Positions 31,696 through 40,880 of a stretch of 64,000 nucleotides of DNA are shown here, in pieces. The translations under genes were made by a program, and so were the position numbers. Below the pieces are notes generated by a model, which was not told the origin of the DNA, made no database searches, and saw only the letters and a list, made by a program, of their open reading frames with translations. Origin of the DNA: VRUE01 sp963703335 (lineage in GTDB: Bacteria > Actinomycetota > Thermoleophilia > Solirubrobacterales > 70-9); the NCBI GenBank assembly GCA_963703335.1, contig OY969812.1, positions 434,001-498,000 on the forward strand. Direction: 5' to 3'. How positions within the stretch are numbered: position 1 is the stretch's first letter; each line of letters starts with the position of its first letter.

Positions 31696-33620
31696 CAGCT
31701 CAGGTGGCAGCCGAAGTGAACATGCGTAAAGTGATCGCCGCCTTCCATAGTGCGGTAAATGAGCTGGATCTCGTAGTCGCCGCGCTGCACCGTGACCAGT
31801 CCCGATCCGTCCCAGGGAATCTCAAAGGCGTCAGCTATCGCCTGTGCAAGTTTGTCCTCCTCCGGCGTGGTGTAGCCGTTGGAGATGTCAGCGGCCCAGG
31901 CTTGATCTGGCGGGCCCTGGTGGTCGGAGCGTCCTCCGCTGACCGTAGGCCCGTGGCTTGCGTTGGCGGTTCGGACGCTCTCGCGCGTTACGTTCGAGAA
32001 GCCATGGCCGTGGGCGTAGTCAACGACCTGATTGACGATGTCCTCGGGCGTTCCCTCCAGGGTGCCCATCTCACCGGGTGCCGTCCCACCAGCGCTCAGC
32101 ATCCTGGTCGCATTGGCTGGCTCGGGCAACGGCGCGGTTGGCTTGTGCGCCTTGATCGTTGCTGTTCGCTGAGCGGGGTCGTCAGCCAACGGCACTTCGA
32201 TCACGCCGACCAGGTAGCGCCCGCGCCCTTCGCCGGTCTTCGCGTTGCGGTTGCTGCTCACCCCGGCCTTGCGCCCCTTGGCATCCTTTTTGACCGGGGC
32301 ATCTCCAAAGCCGATGCTCGCCGGACCGTGGTCTACGAGCGTGACCACCGATGCGGGCGGTGGCTTCCACTGGCCTACACGAGCTTCGATCTCGATCTCA
32401 GTTACCGGATTGTTCCCGTCGTATTCGAAGTCGACGTTTTCGACCCCGGGTGTATCCCCGTCGATCGCCAGGCGAACCATGCCCTGAAGCAATTCGGGCT
32501 CCGGCATGTAGTAGAAGACATCGCCGACGATGAAGGCTCGCCAGTTGACCTCCTTGGCGAGTTCCTTGATCACCGACCAGTAGTCCTGCTTTTTCTTGAC
32601 GACAAATTCGTAGGGCTCGTTGACCTGGATCGCTTCGCTGGCTTCACCACCGCCGAACTCTTCGACAAACTTGCGGGCCTCGCTGTCGAACTTGCCGTAG
32701 TTGGACTTGCCATCGGTGCTTTCGCCGGCGCCCGACTTCTGTACTGCTTGCGCTATCTCATGGGGTGCGGCGCCTGGGTTCTCCCGGTGGTAGCCGATCG
32801 CCGTTGTGCCGGTCCAGGTCGGCCTCCCTGCGATGAAGCCGCTGATCTCTTCCTCTGCAGAGCGAATCTTTGTGTACGGTTCAAGCGCTTGGAGTACGTT
32901 GCCCGGAGACGCAGAGCCAAGGCTTGACTCGGTCATCAGGGCCTCGATCGCCGCGACTTCGACCGCAAAGGGCGCGTTGAATGAAGCGGCGATTTCCAGC
33001 GCCGCCTGACCGAGTTCCTTTTGGGCCGCCGTGAGGGCGGCCCCATCCATCGTCAGGCGGACGTCGCCGATGCCCTTGCCACGGTTCTCCTTGGCTTCCT
33101 GCTTGGCCTTCTTCGCCTTCGCTTTGGAGTCGATCGGCTGAACAACGTGAAGCCGAGGACAGTAGAAGCGCAGCTTCTTCCCGCAGGCTTCTTCGACCAG
33201 CATCTTGATGAACTCCGCCCGAGTCATCTGATGCGGGCCGTCACCCCTGACGACGCGCTTTGGCCCCTTCTTTTCCCGAAGCAAAGCCATCCAGCGGTCT
33301 TCGAGCGTCAGCGTCAGCGTGTCGCCGCTCTTAGTCATCCCGCCGGGGTAGCGGAAGTGCATCCCGTCCAACTCGACATCCCACTGCTCCGAGACGAGCG
33401 AGTGGCGAAGCAGTCGGCGCTCTGGGTCGAAGACCTCGAGCTCGATCGAGGAGGCACCGAAGATGGTCCGGGTGAGCTTCGGGTTGTCCGTCAGCGACAC
33501 GCCTAGCTCAAGCTCGAGGCTGCCGTCCTTGCCGATCAAGGTCAGGTCGTCAACGACCGACTCAATGCCTTGGACGCGCCCGCCCTTACCTGCCTTGTTG
33601 GCGGAACCGCTTGCAGCCAT
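31695..33620 (-). CDS. Baseplate hub with built-in lysin domains
   Basis: 641 residues. The N- and middle parts (TLTLTLEDRWMALLREK...FVVKKKQDYWSVIKELAKE...VFYYMPEPEL) resemble gpD/gp27-like hubs. Residues about 195-320 (IEALMTESSLGSASPGN...ENPGAAPHEIAQAVQKSG) look like an inserted lysozyme/transglycosylase domain with its Glu in LMTESSLG. The last 110 residues contain SDHQGPPDQAWAADISNG and HFTHVHFG, an M15-like zinc-peptidase site. It probably digests the wall during infection. Confidence 0.7.
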   Translation of the reverse strand: MAASGSANKAGKGGRVQGIESVVDDLTLIGKDGSLELELGVSLTDNPKLTRTIFGASSIELEVFDPERRLLRHSLVSEQWDVELDGMHFRYPGGMTKSGDTLTLTLEDRWMALLREKKGPKRVVRGDGPHQMTRAEFIKMLVEEACGKKLRFYCPRLHVVQPIDSKAKAKKAKQEAKENRGKGIGDVRLTMDGAALTAAQKELGQAALEIAASFNAPFAVEVAAIEALMTESSLGSASPGNVLQALEPYTKIRSAEEEISGFIAGRPTWTGTTAIGYHRENPGAAPHEIAQAVQKSGAGESTDGKSNYGKFDSEARKFVEEFGGGEASEAIQVNEPYEFVVKKKQDYWSVIKELAKEVNWRAFIVGDVFYYMPEPELLQGMVRLAIDGDTPGVENVDFEYDGNNPVTEIEIEARVGQWKPPPASVVTLVDHGPASIGFGDAPVKKDAKGRKAGVSSNRNAKTGEGRGRYLVGVIEVPLADDPAQRTATIKAHKPTAPLPEPANATRMLSAGGTAPGEMGTLEGTPEDIVNQVVDYAHGHGFSNVTRESVRTANASHGPTVSGGRSDHQGPPDQAWAADISNGYTTPEEDKLAQAIADAFEIPWDGSGLVTVQRGDYEIQLIYRTMEGGDHFTHVHFGCHLS

Positions 33621-33630
33621 GAGGCGCCTC

Positions 33631-34242
33631 CTACAGCGTCAACGTGCGGCCTGCCGGGAGCACCTTGTGGGGATCCTTGATGCCGTTCTTTGGCCCGAAT
33701 TCCTTCCAGCGTGTCCAGTCGTGGTAGAGCTTGTGCGCGATCTTCCCCGCCGTATCTCCGGCCACCGTTGTGTAAGCGACGGGCCGGCCGGGGCCGACAT
33801 CGGTGCGCCCTCTCCCGACTCGCCTCCCAGCGATATCAGCCGCCACGAACTCCATCAGCTTCAAGGTGAGGCGCTGGCGTACAAGAGTGCCGTCTTCAGC
33901 GCGGATCGCGTCGCCGTATTCGGGCTCATCCCCGAACACGTAGACATCCCCCTCGCGGTGGATCGGGCCGTAGGCGTGGAAGCGAGTCGAGCCACCGAAT
34001 TCTTCGAGCCGTTCGAGCTGGCGCTCGATGCTCCGGTCTTCCCGAAAGCCATCGAGCATCACCGGCACGTCCTGCTGGAACGGTTCGAGCCCGGAAAAGG
34101 CCGTCATCGCCTTCCTGCGGACGCGGCTCACCGTTTCGTAGCCCGCGAGGCCTGCTGTCGGAGTAGCTGGCCCGTCGCCCATGCTGAGCTTCAGGTCAAG
34201 CTGCCCGTCCATGGAGAGGAGGTGGAGCTGCGGGCGGCTCAT
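33631..34242 (-). CDS. LysM-containing tail/baseplate protein
   Basis: 203 residues. The C-terminal YTTVAGDTAGKIAHKLYHDWTRWKEFGPKNGI...LPAGRTLTL is a LysM-type motif as in gp53/gpX-like baseplate proteins. It lies directly after the tape measure. Confidence 0.7.
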   Translation of the reverse strand: MSRPQLHLLSMDGQLDLKLSMGDGPATPTAGLAGYETVSRVRRKAMTAFSGLEPFQQDVPVMLDGFREDRSIERQLERLEEFGGSTRFHAYGPIHREGDVYVFGDEPEYGDAIRAEDGTLVRQRLTLKLMEFVAADIAGRRVGRGRTDVGPGRPVAYTTVAGDTAGKIAHKLYHDWTRWKEFGPKNGIKDPHKVLPAGRTLTL

Positions 34243-36887
34243 TCGCGGTTCGCCGCCCTCTGGCTGTGGCGCGTCGTGCTTTCGGCAACCCGTTTGCCGT
34301 CGAGGTCGATCTTGTTCTCGATCGTCGCGTCGAGGTGGATCAGGTCCGTGAGGTCGCCGCTTCGCCTTCTACTTGCACGCGGAGGTGCGGGCAGCGGTCC
34401 GAGCTGCGTATTCCCGCCTTGGCTCTTGCCTACCCTTTTGCGACCGGGGCGTTTCGGACCAACGAAGGGCGTGGGCGGGCCAGATGGAAGGCCTTCCGCG
34501 CCGAAGTTCTGCAGACTCGGCATCGCGAACGGGTTGGTTTCGCTCAGCCCCAGGGTGAGTTCCTTGGTGACGCGCAGGCGGTTGTTAAGTGCCTTGACCG
34601 CACTGCCGAATTCCAGCGACGAGCGGTTCGCATTTGAGAGGAATTTCGCGAACTTTGGACCAGCCTTCTGCCCTGCTTCGACCAGGGTTTCCTTGTATTT
34701 GCGCTGGGCGCCCGAGAGTTCGTTGCTGACCTGGATTCCGCGTTTCGCAATCTGGGTCAGCTTGGCATTCGAAGCACCTGCGCGTTCTTCATCACGATAA
34801 AGAGCCTTGATGTGCTGCTTGCGCCGACCCAAATTGTTGATCTGATTGCGCTCTTCGAGCACAGTTGCCCGAACGATCTGCTTGTACCAGCGAAGCGATT
34901 GCCCCCTCTCCCGGTCTGCCTTTCGGAGTCGGTTGGAGGCGCGGCGGTGCCTGTCTTGAGCCAGGGCAAGCCGCCATTCAGCCCTTGCCGTGCTATCGGA
35001 TGAGGCCCCGGAGCGCCGCTTTGTCACCGTAAGAAGACGTTCGGCCCCGCGCAGTCCGCGGGATGCCGTCGCAAGCCTTTCGTGTGCGCCAGAGACCTGG
35101 GATGTCGCCCCAGCCAGCGCCCGCCCAGCTTCTTTTTGCTCCTTGAAATAACGAGAGACTTCACGGGAGCTACGAGCCAGCTTTTCAAGAAGGGGCTGTG
35201 GGCTGTCAGAGCCGAAGAGACCGCCGAAGAGATCAGATGCGAGTTCACCGCCAAGCGAGCCAAGGCCGACCCCGAGCATCGCTCCTAGCGGTCCTCCGAG
35301 CATGAATCCAGCAATGCCCCCCGCCGCGGCGCCGCCCATCTCAAAGCCTGCGTCTTTCCAGTCTCCGCTAGTCGCGGAGGTGACGATGTTCCCAATGCCA
35401 TACGCGGCGACTGCCGGTCCGAGCGAGAAGGCAAATCCCTTGGCCACGGAAGCGGCTCCCGCTACGCCACCACCGGAAAGGGCCATAGACGCCGAGGGAC
35501 CGATGCCCTGTCCCGCCGACATCGCGGCATTGAAGATTGCGAGCGACTTGCCCGCCCTGGCCATGCCTCGAGCCATGACCAGAACGCGCCCCATGCCATT
35601 GGCGAAGTACCCAAGCCCACTCGCGACCGGACCCGTGAGCACCAACAGCCCAAGTACGCTGGCCTGAATCGGTCCGGGGAGTGCCCCGAAGTCGTGAGCG
35701 ATCTGACCAACAGCAGGGCCAGCGAATTCAACGAAGCTGATCATAGGTGGGAGCAGCTCCTGGCCAAGGCTCACCCCAGCGTCGATGACCTTGTTCTTCA
35801 GGATCTGGAGCTGGGAGGCAGTCGTCTTGTAGCGCTTGCCCGCCTCTTGGCTGAGAGCGTTGTTTTCACGCCACGCCTGAGCGCCCAGGCTGAGGCTTTC
35901 GCGAAACAGCGACCCAGCGCCAGCGGCGCGCAGGAGCGTGTCCTGGACGCGCGTTCCTCGAAGTTTCGGGTCAAGTGCATTTAGGATCGCCGGTACGTCC
36001 TTGCCCTCATCTTTGAAACGCGCTAGCCCTTCGATCCAGGTGGTCAGCCCGGCTGCGGGATCCTTGGTCCATGCTGCGGCGAATTCCTGCGCTCCCATTC
36101 CGGCTACTTCTGCGAACCGTCCCAGCTTGTCGCCGCCGCCCATCACGGCCGAGTTGATGACTTTGATTGCCTGGGATGCAGAGGTACCACCGGCCTCTGC
36201 CTCGATCCCCACGGACGACAGAGCGTTCGCTATGCCCAGGATCTGTGGCTCGGTCATCCCGACGAAGTTGCCTGCCGCGGCGAGCCGCAGGCCCATGGCC
36301 GCAATGTCGCTCTCAGTCGAGGCGCCGGCGTTACCCAGTGCGACGATCGTCGACCCCAACCGTCGGAACTGCGACTGGGGCATCTGGGTGATGTTGGCGA
36401 AACGGGCGAGAGTCGACGCGCCTTCCTCGCCGGCAAGGTTCGTGGAAACCCCCAGGTCGGCAATGGTTCGGGTGAAGCTCAGGATTGCCTTGCGCTTGAT
36501 CCCGAGTTGGCCCGCGGCCTCAGCGATCCCGGCCAGGTCGTTCGCAGCAACTGGGATATGCCGCGACATGCTGCGGATGCCCCGTTCCATCGAGGCGTAT
36601 TGAGCTTCGGTGGCGTTGACGGTCTTGCGCACGCCCGTGAACGCCGATTCCCAGTCAACGGCTGCCTTACCCGCCAGAACCGCACCGATCGTCACCGGGA
36701 GCGTGACGTTCCGGGTCCAATTCGACCCGAATTTCTTCATCTTGTCGCCGGTTGCGGAGAAGGCCGCGATGGAGCGTGCCCCGCGAACCCCCATCGCCTC
36801 GAGGTCAGCCGCAGAGGCGGCTACTTCCTTGGAGAACTTCCTCTGCCCGTGAAGCCGCAGGAACACATCGATCGAGTTGCGAGGCAC
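34239..36887 (-). CDS. Tail tape measure protein
   Basis: 882 residues from GTG 36887. The N-terminal domain has NVTLPVTIGAVLAGKAAVDWESAFTGV of PhageMin_Tail/TP901 tape measures. Gly/Ala-rich membrane-like segments occur at about 480-560 (AAAGGIAGFMLGGPLGAM), and there is a long helical C-terminus. It sets tail length and is ejected on infection. Confidence 0.9.
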   Translation of the reverse strand: MPRNSIDVFLRLHGQRKFSKEVAASAADLEAMGVRGARSIAAFSATGDKMKKFGSNWTRNVTLPVTIGAVLAGKAAVDWESAFTGVRKTVNATEAQYASMERGIRSMSRHIPVAANDLAGIAEAAGQLGIKRKAILSFTRTIADLGVSTNLAGEEGASTLARFANITQMPQSQFRRLGSTIVALGNAGASTESDIAAMGLRLAAAGNFVGMTEPQILGIANALSSVGIEAEAGGTSASQAIKVINSAVMGGGDKLGRFAEVAGMGAQEFAAAWTKDPAAGLTTWIEGLARFKDEGKDVPAILNALDPKLRGTRVQDTLLRAAGAGSLFRESLSLGAQAWRENNALSQEAGKRYKTTASQLQILKNKVIDAGVSLGQELLPPMISFVEFAGPAVGQIAHDFGALPGPIQASVLGLLVLTGPVASGLGYFANGMGRVLVMARGMARAGKSLAIFNAAMSAGQGIGPSASMALSGGGVAGAASVAKGFAFSLGPAVAAYGIGNIVTSATSGDWKDAGFEMGGAAAGGIAGFMLGGPLGAMLGVGLGSLGGELASDLFGGLFGSDSPQPLLEKLARSSREVSRYFKEQKEAGRALAGATSQVSGAHERLATASRGLRGAERLLTVTKRRSGASSDSTARAEWRLALAQDRHRRASNRLRKADRERGQSLRWYKQIVRATVLEERNQINNLGRRKQHIKALYRDEERAGASNAKLTQIAKRGIQVSNELSGAQRKYKETLVEAGQKAGPKFAKFLSNANRSSLEFGSAVKALNNRLRVTKELTLGLSETNPFAMPSLQNFGAEGLPSGPPTPFVGPKRPGRKRVGKSQGGNTQLGPLPAPPRASRRRSGDLTDLIHLDATIENKIDLDGKRVAESTTRHSQRAANRE

Positions 36888-36913
36888 GGGTCACCCCTCT
36901 CACCTTTCGGGCG

Positions 36914-37114
36914 CTACTTCTCACCCCACGTTCGTGCTGCGATTTCTGCGGCGAGGGCTTCTCTCTCGCGCTTGCGGTACTCGGCGAGGTGTTTTGCCCT
37001 CGCGAGCATTTGGACTCGCTCGACAGAGCTGCTGGCAGCTAGGTACTGCCCTCCGTCGAGACCGAGCGAGTCGAGGTAGGCGGCCTGCTCGACCTCGCCG
37101 CCTGCTATTCCCCC
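36914..37114 (-). CDS. gpT-like extension reached by -1 frameshift from gpG
   Basis: The -1 frame opens at the slippery site near the end of the upstream gene. It encodes about 65 residues (AGGEVEQAAYLDSLGLDG...AEYRKREREALAAEIAARTW) and ends at TAG 36914 just before the tape-measure gene. No start codon of its own is needed. Position and content match the gpGT product of tailed phages. Confidence 0.65.
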   Translation of the reverse strand, partial: GGIAGGEVEQAAYLDSLGLDGGQYLAASSSVERVQMLARAKHLAEYRKREREALAAEIAARTWGEK

Positions 37115-37686
37115 AGCAGCCTCTGGGCGATGCTCTCGCGCTGACCGCGATGCCAGAGAATCAGGGCGTTGGTGTGGGCTTCAACCGCCTGAGGCTGGGT
37201 ACGGGGGCTGGTCGGATTGGCTTTGTCGGCACGAGGAGAGAAGAAGTCGAGCACGACTTCTCTGGCGCGCGTGTCGCGCACCACCACGCCGGCCTTGCTG
37301 AGGATCTCGGCGAAGCGCGCTTCGAAGCGAACCGGCCCTGCGTTGTCCTCCAGCACCTCCCACTCATCCCCCACCTCAGGGTCGCGGACGTAGATCTTGT
37401 CGCACATGTCGACAAGCATCTGGGCCTCTGCCTCGAGAGCCACGGACATTCCGACCTTGCCGCGGGTGGACTCCTCGATCCGGTTCGCCAGGCGATCCAT
37501 CTCGGGCTCCGGGAGAAGGCGATATTCCACTTTCATCTTGCCCTCGTAGCCCGGTACTTGCAGGCTGATGGATTTCTCGCTGCGAATCTCTTCGTGCTGC
37601 TTGGCGATCCCAGCGATTGCGCTGCCGAACGCAGGGGTAGCTTGACTATCTCCCTCTACCTCAGCAGGCGCTTCTCCCGCAGCCAC
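37105..37686 (-). CDS. Tail assembly chaperone (gpG-like)
   Basis: 193 residues between tube and tape-measure genes. SISLQVPGYEGKMKVEYRLLPEPEMDRLANRIEE fits tail chaperones. It ends in LLGE followed by TAG, with GGGGGAA over the last codons, so part of the ribosomes should shift into the gpT-like frame. Confidence 0.75.
   Translation of the reverse strand: MAAGEAPAEVEGDSQATPAFGSAIAGIAKQHEEIRSEKSISLQVPGYEGKMKVEYRLLPEPEMDRLANRIEESTRGKVGMSVALEAEAQMLVDMCDKIYVRDPEVGDEWEVLEDNAGPVRFEARFAEILSKAGVVVRDTRAREVVLDFFSPRADKANPTSPRTQPQAVEAHTNALILWHRGQRESIAQRLLGE
37108..37114 (-). promoter_or_regulatory. -1 frameshift slippery site
   Basis: GGGGGAA spans the last two sense codons of the gpG-like gene (GGG GAA TAG). 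Slipping back one base gives GGG GGA and avoids the stop. Near-canonical X XXY YYZ heptamer. Confidence 0.6.
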
Positions 37687-38111
37687 TAGCTCGGGTTCCC
37701 GTCAAGTTCAACCTCGAGAACGCCCATGCGGGGATCGCTCGAAGTCGCGTCGTACTGGCCTGTATCGAGGGCCGAAAACGAACCGCTGAAGTTGTTCAGC
37801 GTCCCATTCACGTTGCCATCGACGTCGAGGATGTGCTCAGCGCCGGTCGCCCGGCGCTTTCCGACCCGAGGCTTCAGCCACTGAATCGTCTCGTTGTCGC
37901 GTGCGGGAACGAACTCGAATTCCAGCGTGAGGTCTTCTTGGTCCTGGATGCCGCCGTGTGCGACCTTCGGCTGCATCGCGCCCGGATTCGTCTTCGAACC
38001 TTCCGATGTGATCTTGCCCCCCGACTTCTTCTGGAAGAGGAAGGGCATCGGTCGACCGTCGATCGTCAAGGAGACGCTCGCCTGGTCCTGTCTGGTTGTT
38101 TCCTGGGCCAT
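37686..38111 (-). CDS. Tail tube protein
   Basis: 141 residues. SLTIDGRPMPFLFQKKSGGKITSEGSK and HGGIQDQEDLTLEFEFVPARD are typical of contractile-tail tube proteins. It lies between sheath and chaperone genes, the usual order. Confidence 0.8.
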   Translation of the reverse strand: MAQETTRQDQASVSLTIDGRPMPFLFQKKSGGKITSEGSKTNPGAMQPKVAHGGIQDQEDLTLEFEFVPARDNETIQWLKPRVGKRRATGAEHILDVDGNVNGTLNNFSGSFSALDTGQYDATSSDPRMGVLEVELDGNPS

Positions 38112-38123
38112 CTGCGTATCTCC

Positions 38124-39554
38124 TTAGCTGGTCGCTACGACTGTCTCGTTAATCTGCTCGGCGAACTCAACGGGCGCCGCCCCGATTTCGGCTTCGAGCT
38201 TCGCGATCGAGCCATCTGTGGGGTTGACCTCCTGAGCCACCGTGACGCTGAAGGCGTCGGCCTCCGTCTCGCCATAGAGAGCACCGCCCTCGTACAAGGG
38301 CTTCAGCACCTCGTTGCGGACAGCACCCTCGGCCGTGGAGCGTGTTTTCCCCTGGGCGTCCGTACGCTTGAAGAGGTAGCGCCGAAGTACTTTCTTGGCT
38401 TCATAGGCGATCCCCGTCATGACTCGTGCCACATTCAGGGCCAGCCAGCGCTGGTTGCTCACGGGATCGGCAAGGGTGCGCCAGCCATACGTGGTCGGCA
38501 CGCCGTCCTCCACGATCGAAACGTTGACCCCGGCATCGTTGAGCGCCTCCCGTTCTTCAGGAGAGCGACTGCGGGCGAGACCGATGACTAGGCCACCCGT
38601 GCGCGCCTTGCCGTTTTCGCCGGCAGCAGGTTCGCTTGCGTTGCCCGTCTGGGCGTCGACCGCGGCAACAGCGCCAAGCTGGCGCCCGACTGGCGGCACC
38701 GTCCTGGTAGTTCCACCTTCGCCCTTCGCGATGTCCCAGGGGTCGAAGATGCCCCCCTGCCGCGCTCCTTCGGCCGACCGTAGGGCAAGCGCCGCAGCCA
38801 CGACATCCGAGTATTCCCCGGTATCCTCCGCGTCGAGGAATGGCACACGCTCCGTGTCGTTGCAGTGGGCGATGACGGCAAGCTGCACGTCTTCGGCGAC
38901 GTTCCCCGGTGCGGCGACCTGCCCCGGCCCGAGATCCGGCGCGAAGAGTTCCAGGCCTTCGGCAATGACTTTCGCATTGACGTTGGCACGATCGTCCGCC
39001 CCGCCCGCCAGTGTGACTTTCTGGGCTTTCGGGTCTTTGCTGCCGAGGGATTTCAGCGTGATCAGTGAGGAGTAGCTGGCCGCCCAAGCGACCGCAGCAG
39101 CGGTGTCGACAAGATCGGTCGAAGACTCTTTGAGCACTTCACCAATGAAGACCCTCAGCTTGAAAGTACCTTCGACGCCGCCGGCCACAACTTCGACCAC
39201 GACCGTGTTGGCCCATTCACCGGGTGACGTAGCTTTGATTTCCAGCGCGTCGCCACCTTCGGAGTTGACAAGTTTTTTACTCGCCGTTACTGCCGCAGGC
39301 CCGACTCGCCTCACGAAGTACGCCTGGCTCAGCCCTCGATCAAAGGCGACGTCAAGCGCGTCGTAAAGAGCCGCTCCATAGGAGGTGCGGCCTCCGCATG
39401 CATTGGCGTGCTGAGCCATCGACTGCAGCGGGATCGGCACATTCACCGGGCCACGTTCCGCAAGACCGACCACGAACGCAGTGCCGGTGCTACTCGGCAG
39501 AGACGTGTTGATGATGCTTTCGCCTATTTTCGGGAATACCCCAGGCAGCGTCAC
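38124..39554 (-). CDS. Tail sheath protein
   Basis: 476 residues. N-terminus FVVGLAERGPVNVPIPLQS, middle IKATSPGEWANTVVVEVV, and the C-terminal DPVSNQRWLALNVARVMTGIAYEAKKVLRRYLF are diagnostic of phage sheath proteins. Establishes a contractile tail. Confidence 0.9.
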   Translation of the reverse strand: MTLPGVFPKIGESIINTSLPSSTGTAFVVGLAERGPVNVPIPLQSMAQHANACGGRTSYGAALYDALDVAFDRGLSQAYFVRRVGPAAVTASKKLVNSEGGDALEIKATSPGEWANTVVVEVVAGGVEGTFKLRVFIGEVLKESSTDLVDTAAAVAWAASYSSLITLKSLGSKDPKAQKVTLAGGADDRANVNAKVIAEGLELFAPDLGPGQVAAPGNVAEDVQLAVIAHCNDTERVPFLDAEDTGEYSDVVAAALALRSAEGARQGGIFDPWDIAKGEGGTTRTVPPVGRQLGAVAAVDAQTGNASEPAAGENGKARTGGLVIGLARSRSPEEREALNDAGVNVSIVEDGVPTTYGWRTLADPVSNQRWLALNVARVMTGIAYEAKKVLRRYLFKRTDAQGKTRSTAEGAVRNEVLKPLYEGGALYGETEADAFSVTVAQEVNPTDGSIAKLEAEIGAAPVEFAEQINETVVATS

Positions 39555-39781
39555 TTGGACTCCTCCTTCTTCTCCTGCTCAGCAGGCTCGGTAGGCGCGG
39601 CGTCTTGCCCGGCCTCGGTCTGTGCCCGCTGCTTGCGCTTGTCGGGCTCCTTCACAAGCACCCCGCGCTCAATGAGGCGGGAGTTCCTCTTAGCGTCGGC
39701 GTCGGAGATCGAATCCCCGGGGCCAACCCATCGACCATCGTGGAGCGACTCCACGTGGCCACCAACGAACAGGTAGCTCAT
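39551..39781 (-). CDS. Small head-tail region protein
   Basis: 76 residues from ATG 39781 (overlaps the upstream stop). SYLFVGGHVESLHDGRWVGPGD starts a small beta domain, followed by a charged tail. Unknown role between terminator and sheath. Confidence 0.55.
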   Translation of the reverse strand: MSYLFVGGHVESLHDGRWVGPGDSISDADAKRNSRLIERGVLVKEPDKRKQRAQTEAGQDAAPTEPAEQEKKEESK

Positions 39782-40374
39782 TCGACCTCCGTTTCGACCT
39801 CGACATCGGTGATTTCTGGATCCTCTGTAGGCAGTTGTTTGGGTGGCGCGTCCTTCGGCCCCAGTTGCCAACTCACGACCTCATCGATCTCGACCGCGAA
39901 GAGGCATTCGGCGACCGCCTTTGTCCGGCCGTCTTTGGAGCCGTGTGGGTAGTTCTCGTCGAGCCACTTGGTGACGCAGCCCTCCAGCCCAAGGCTCCGG
40001 TGCTGGACGATCGCCCCCCTAACCACGGCGCCGTACAACTGGGCGTTACGCCGGGCGATGATCGGGTTGCTCGACTCGACTGCTACCGCGACCCCGATAG
40101 CCCACGACGCCCTGTACATCCCCTCCTGGTGCTCTTCAGGCGTGCCGTCCTGGCCAATGCCACCGGCAATGACGATCAGTGACGGATATTGCTGTCCAGT
40201 GCTCCGTTTGGTTGAGTCCTGAAGGTCCCAAGAGGCGATTTTGGGAAGCTTGACTTTGTAGCGGTTGTAGACCGCGTCGGTGTAGATAGGAAGCCATTCG
40301 CGAAGGGTCTTGACGGCGGCTTCCTCGAGAAGGTGAGAGCTGAAAAGCGGCCCTACGATGTCGGGCTCGCTCAT
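39778..40374 (-). CDS. Tail terminator/neck protein candidate
   Basis: 198 residues. SSHLLEEAAVKTLREWLPIYTDAVY...YPSLIVIAGG...WAIGVAVAVESSNPIIARRNAQLYGAVVRGAIVQH fits neck/tail-completion proteins upstream of sheath genes. Acidic C-terminal tail. Exact family uncertain. Confidence 0.55.
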   Translation of the reverse strand: MSEPDIVGPLFSSHLLEEAAVKTLREWLPIYTDAVYNRYKVKLPKIASWDLQDSTKRSTGQQYPSLIVIAGGIGQDGTPEEHQEGMYRASWAIGVAVAVESSNPIIARRNAQLYGAVVRGAIVQHRSLGLEGCVTKWLDENYPHGSKDGRTKAVAECLFAVEIDEVVSWQLGPKDAPPKQLPTEDPEITDVEVETEVE

Positions 40375-40877
40375 CGCCTCTTCCCCAGAAGGTGGCGTTC
40401 CATGAGCTCGATCGACTGCTCCTCCTGGGCCTCGTTGATCCCTACGGGCGGACGGGCGGGCTCTTTCCCTTTGCGCCCGCCCTCTGCGCCAGCAATTGCG
40501 AAGATCGCGTAGAAGAGCGACGTGCCAACACTCACGCTGCCCTTGCTAATCCGACTCCGGCCACCCTTGCCGCCGGCGAGGCTCTCTTGCAGGTCACCAC
40601 TCGCGACCATTGGTTGACCAAGGGACGGGATTCCCTCGCGGCCCTTGCGAAGAATCGTCTCGGGCGAGTTATCCGGCCAAGGCGTCCCCAGGAACGCTCC
40701 CTGGGAGTCGAACTGCTTCTTGTGCCCCTCGATGAGGAGCTCGCGGATCTGCAACATCGCGGGGCGCATGTCCGCTCCCCGAGCCGCCGCCTTCAGCAAG
40801 GTCTCCCTCGTGGTCTGTATCCCAAGGGCGTCGACCTGTATGGCGGGGCCGCTCCTGAAACCGTTGGTGATTGGCAC
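40371..40877 (-). CDS. Phage virion morphogenesis (tail completion) protein
   Basis: 168 residues. ADMRPAMLQIRELLIEGHKKQFDSQGAF and PSLGQPMVASGDLQESLAGG...SVSVGTSLFYA match PF05069-like tail completion (gpS) proteins. Confidence 0.7.
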   Translation of the reverse strand: MPITNGFRSGPAIQVDALGIQTTRETLLKAAARGADMRPAMLQIRELLIEGHKKQFDSQGAFLGTPWPDNSPETILRKGREGIPSLGQPMVASGDLQESLAGGKGGRSRISKGSVSVGTSLFYAIFAIAGAEGGRKGKEPARPPVGINEAQEEQSIELMERHLLGKRR

Positions 40878-40880
40878 CGC

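Noticed and set aside
31689..34800. Long rightward frames (412 and 445 residues) over the hub and tape-measure genes
   Set aside because: Complementary shadows of clearly recognised tail genes in high-G+C DNA.
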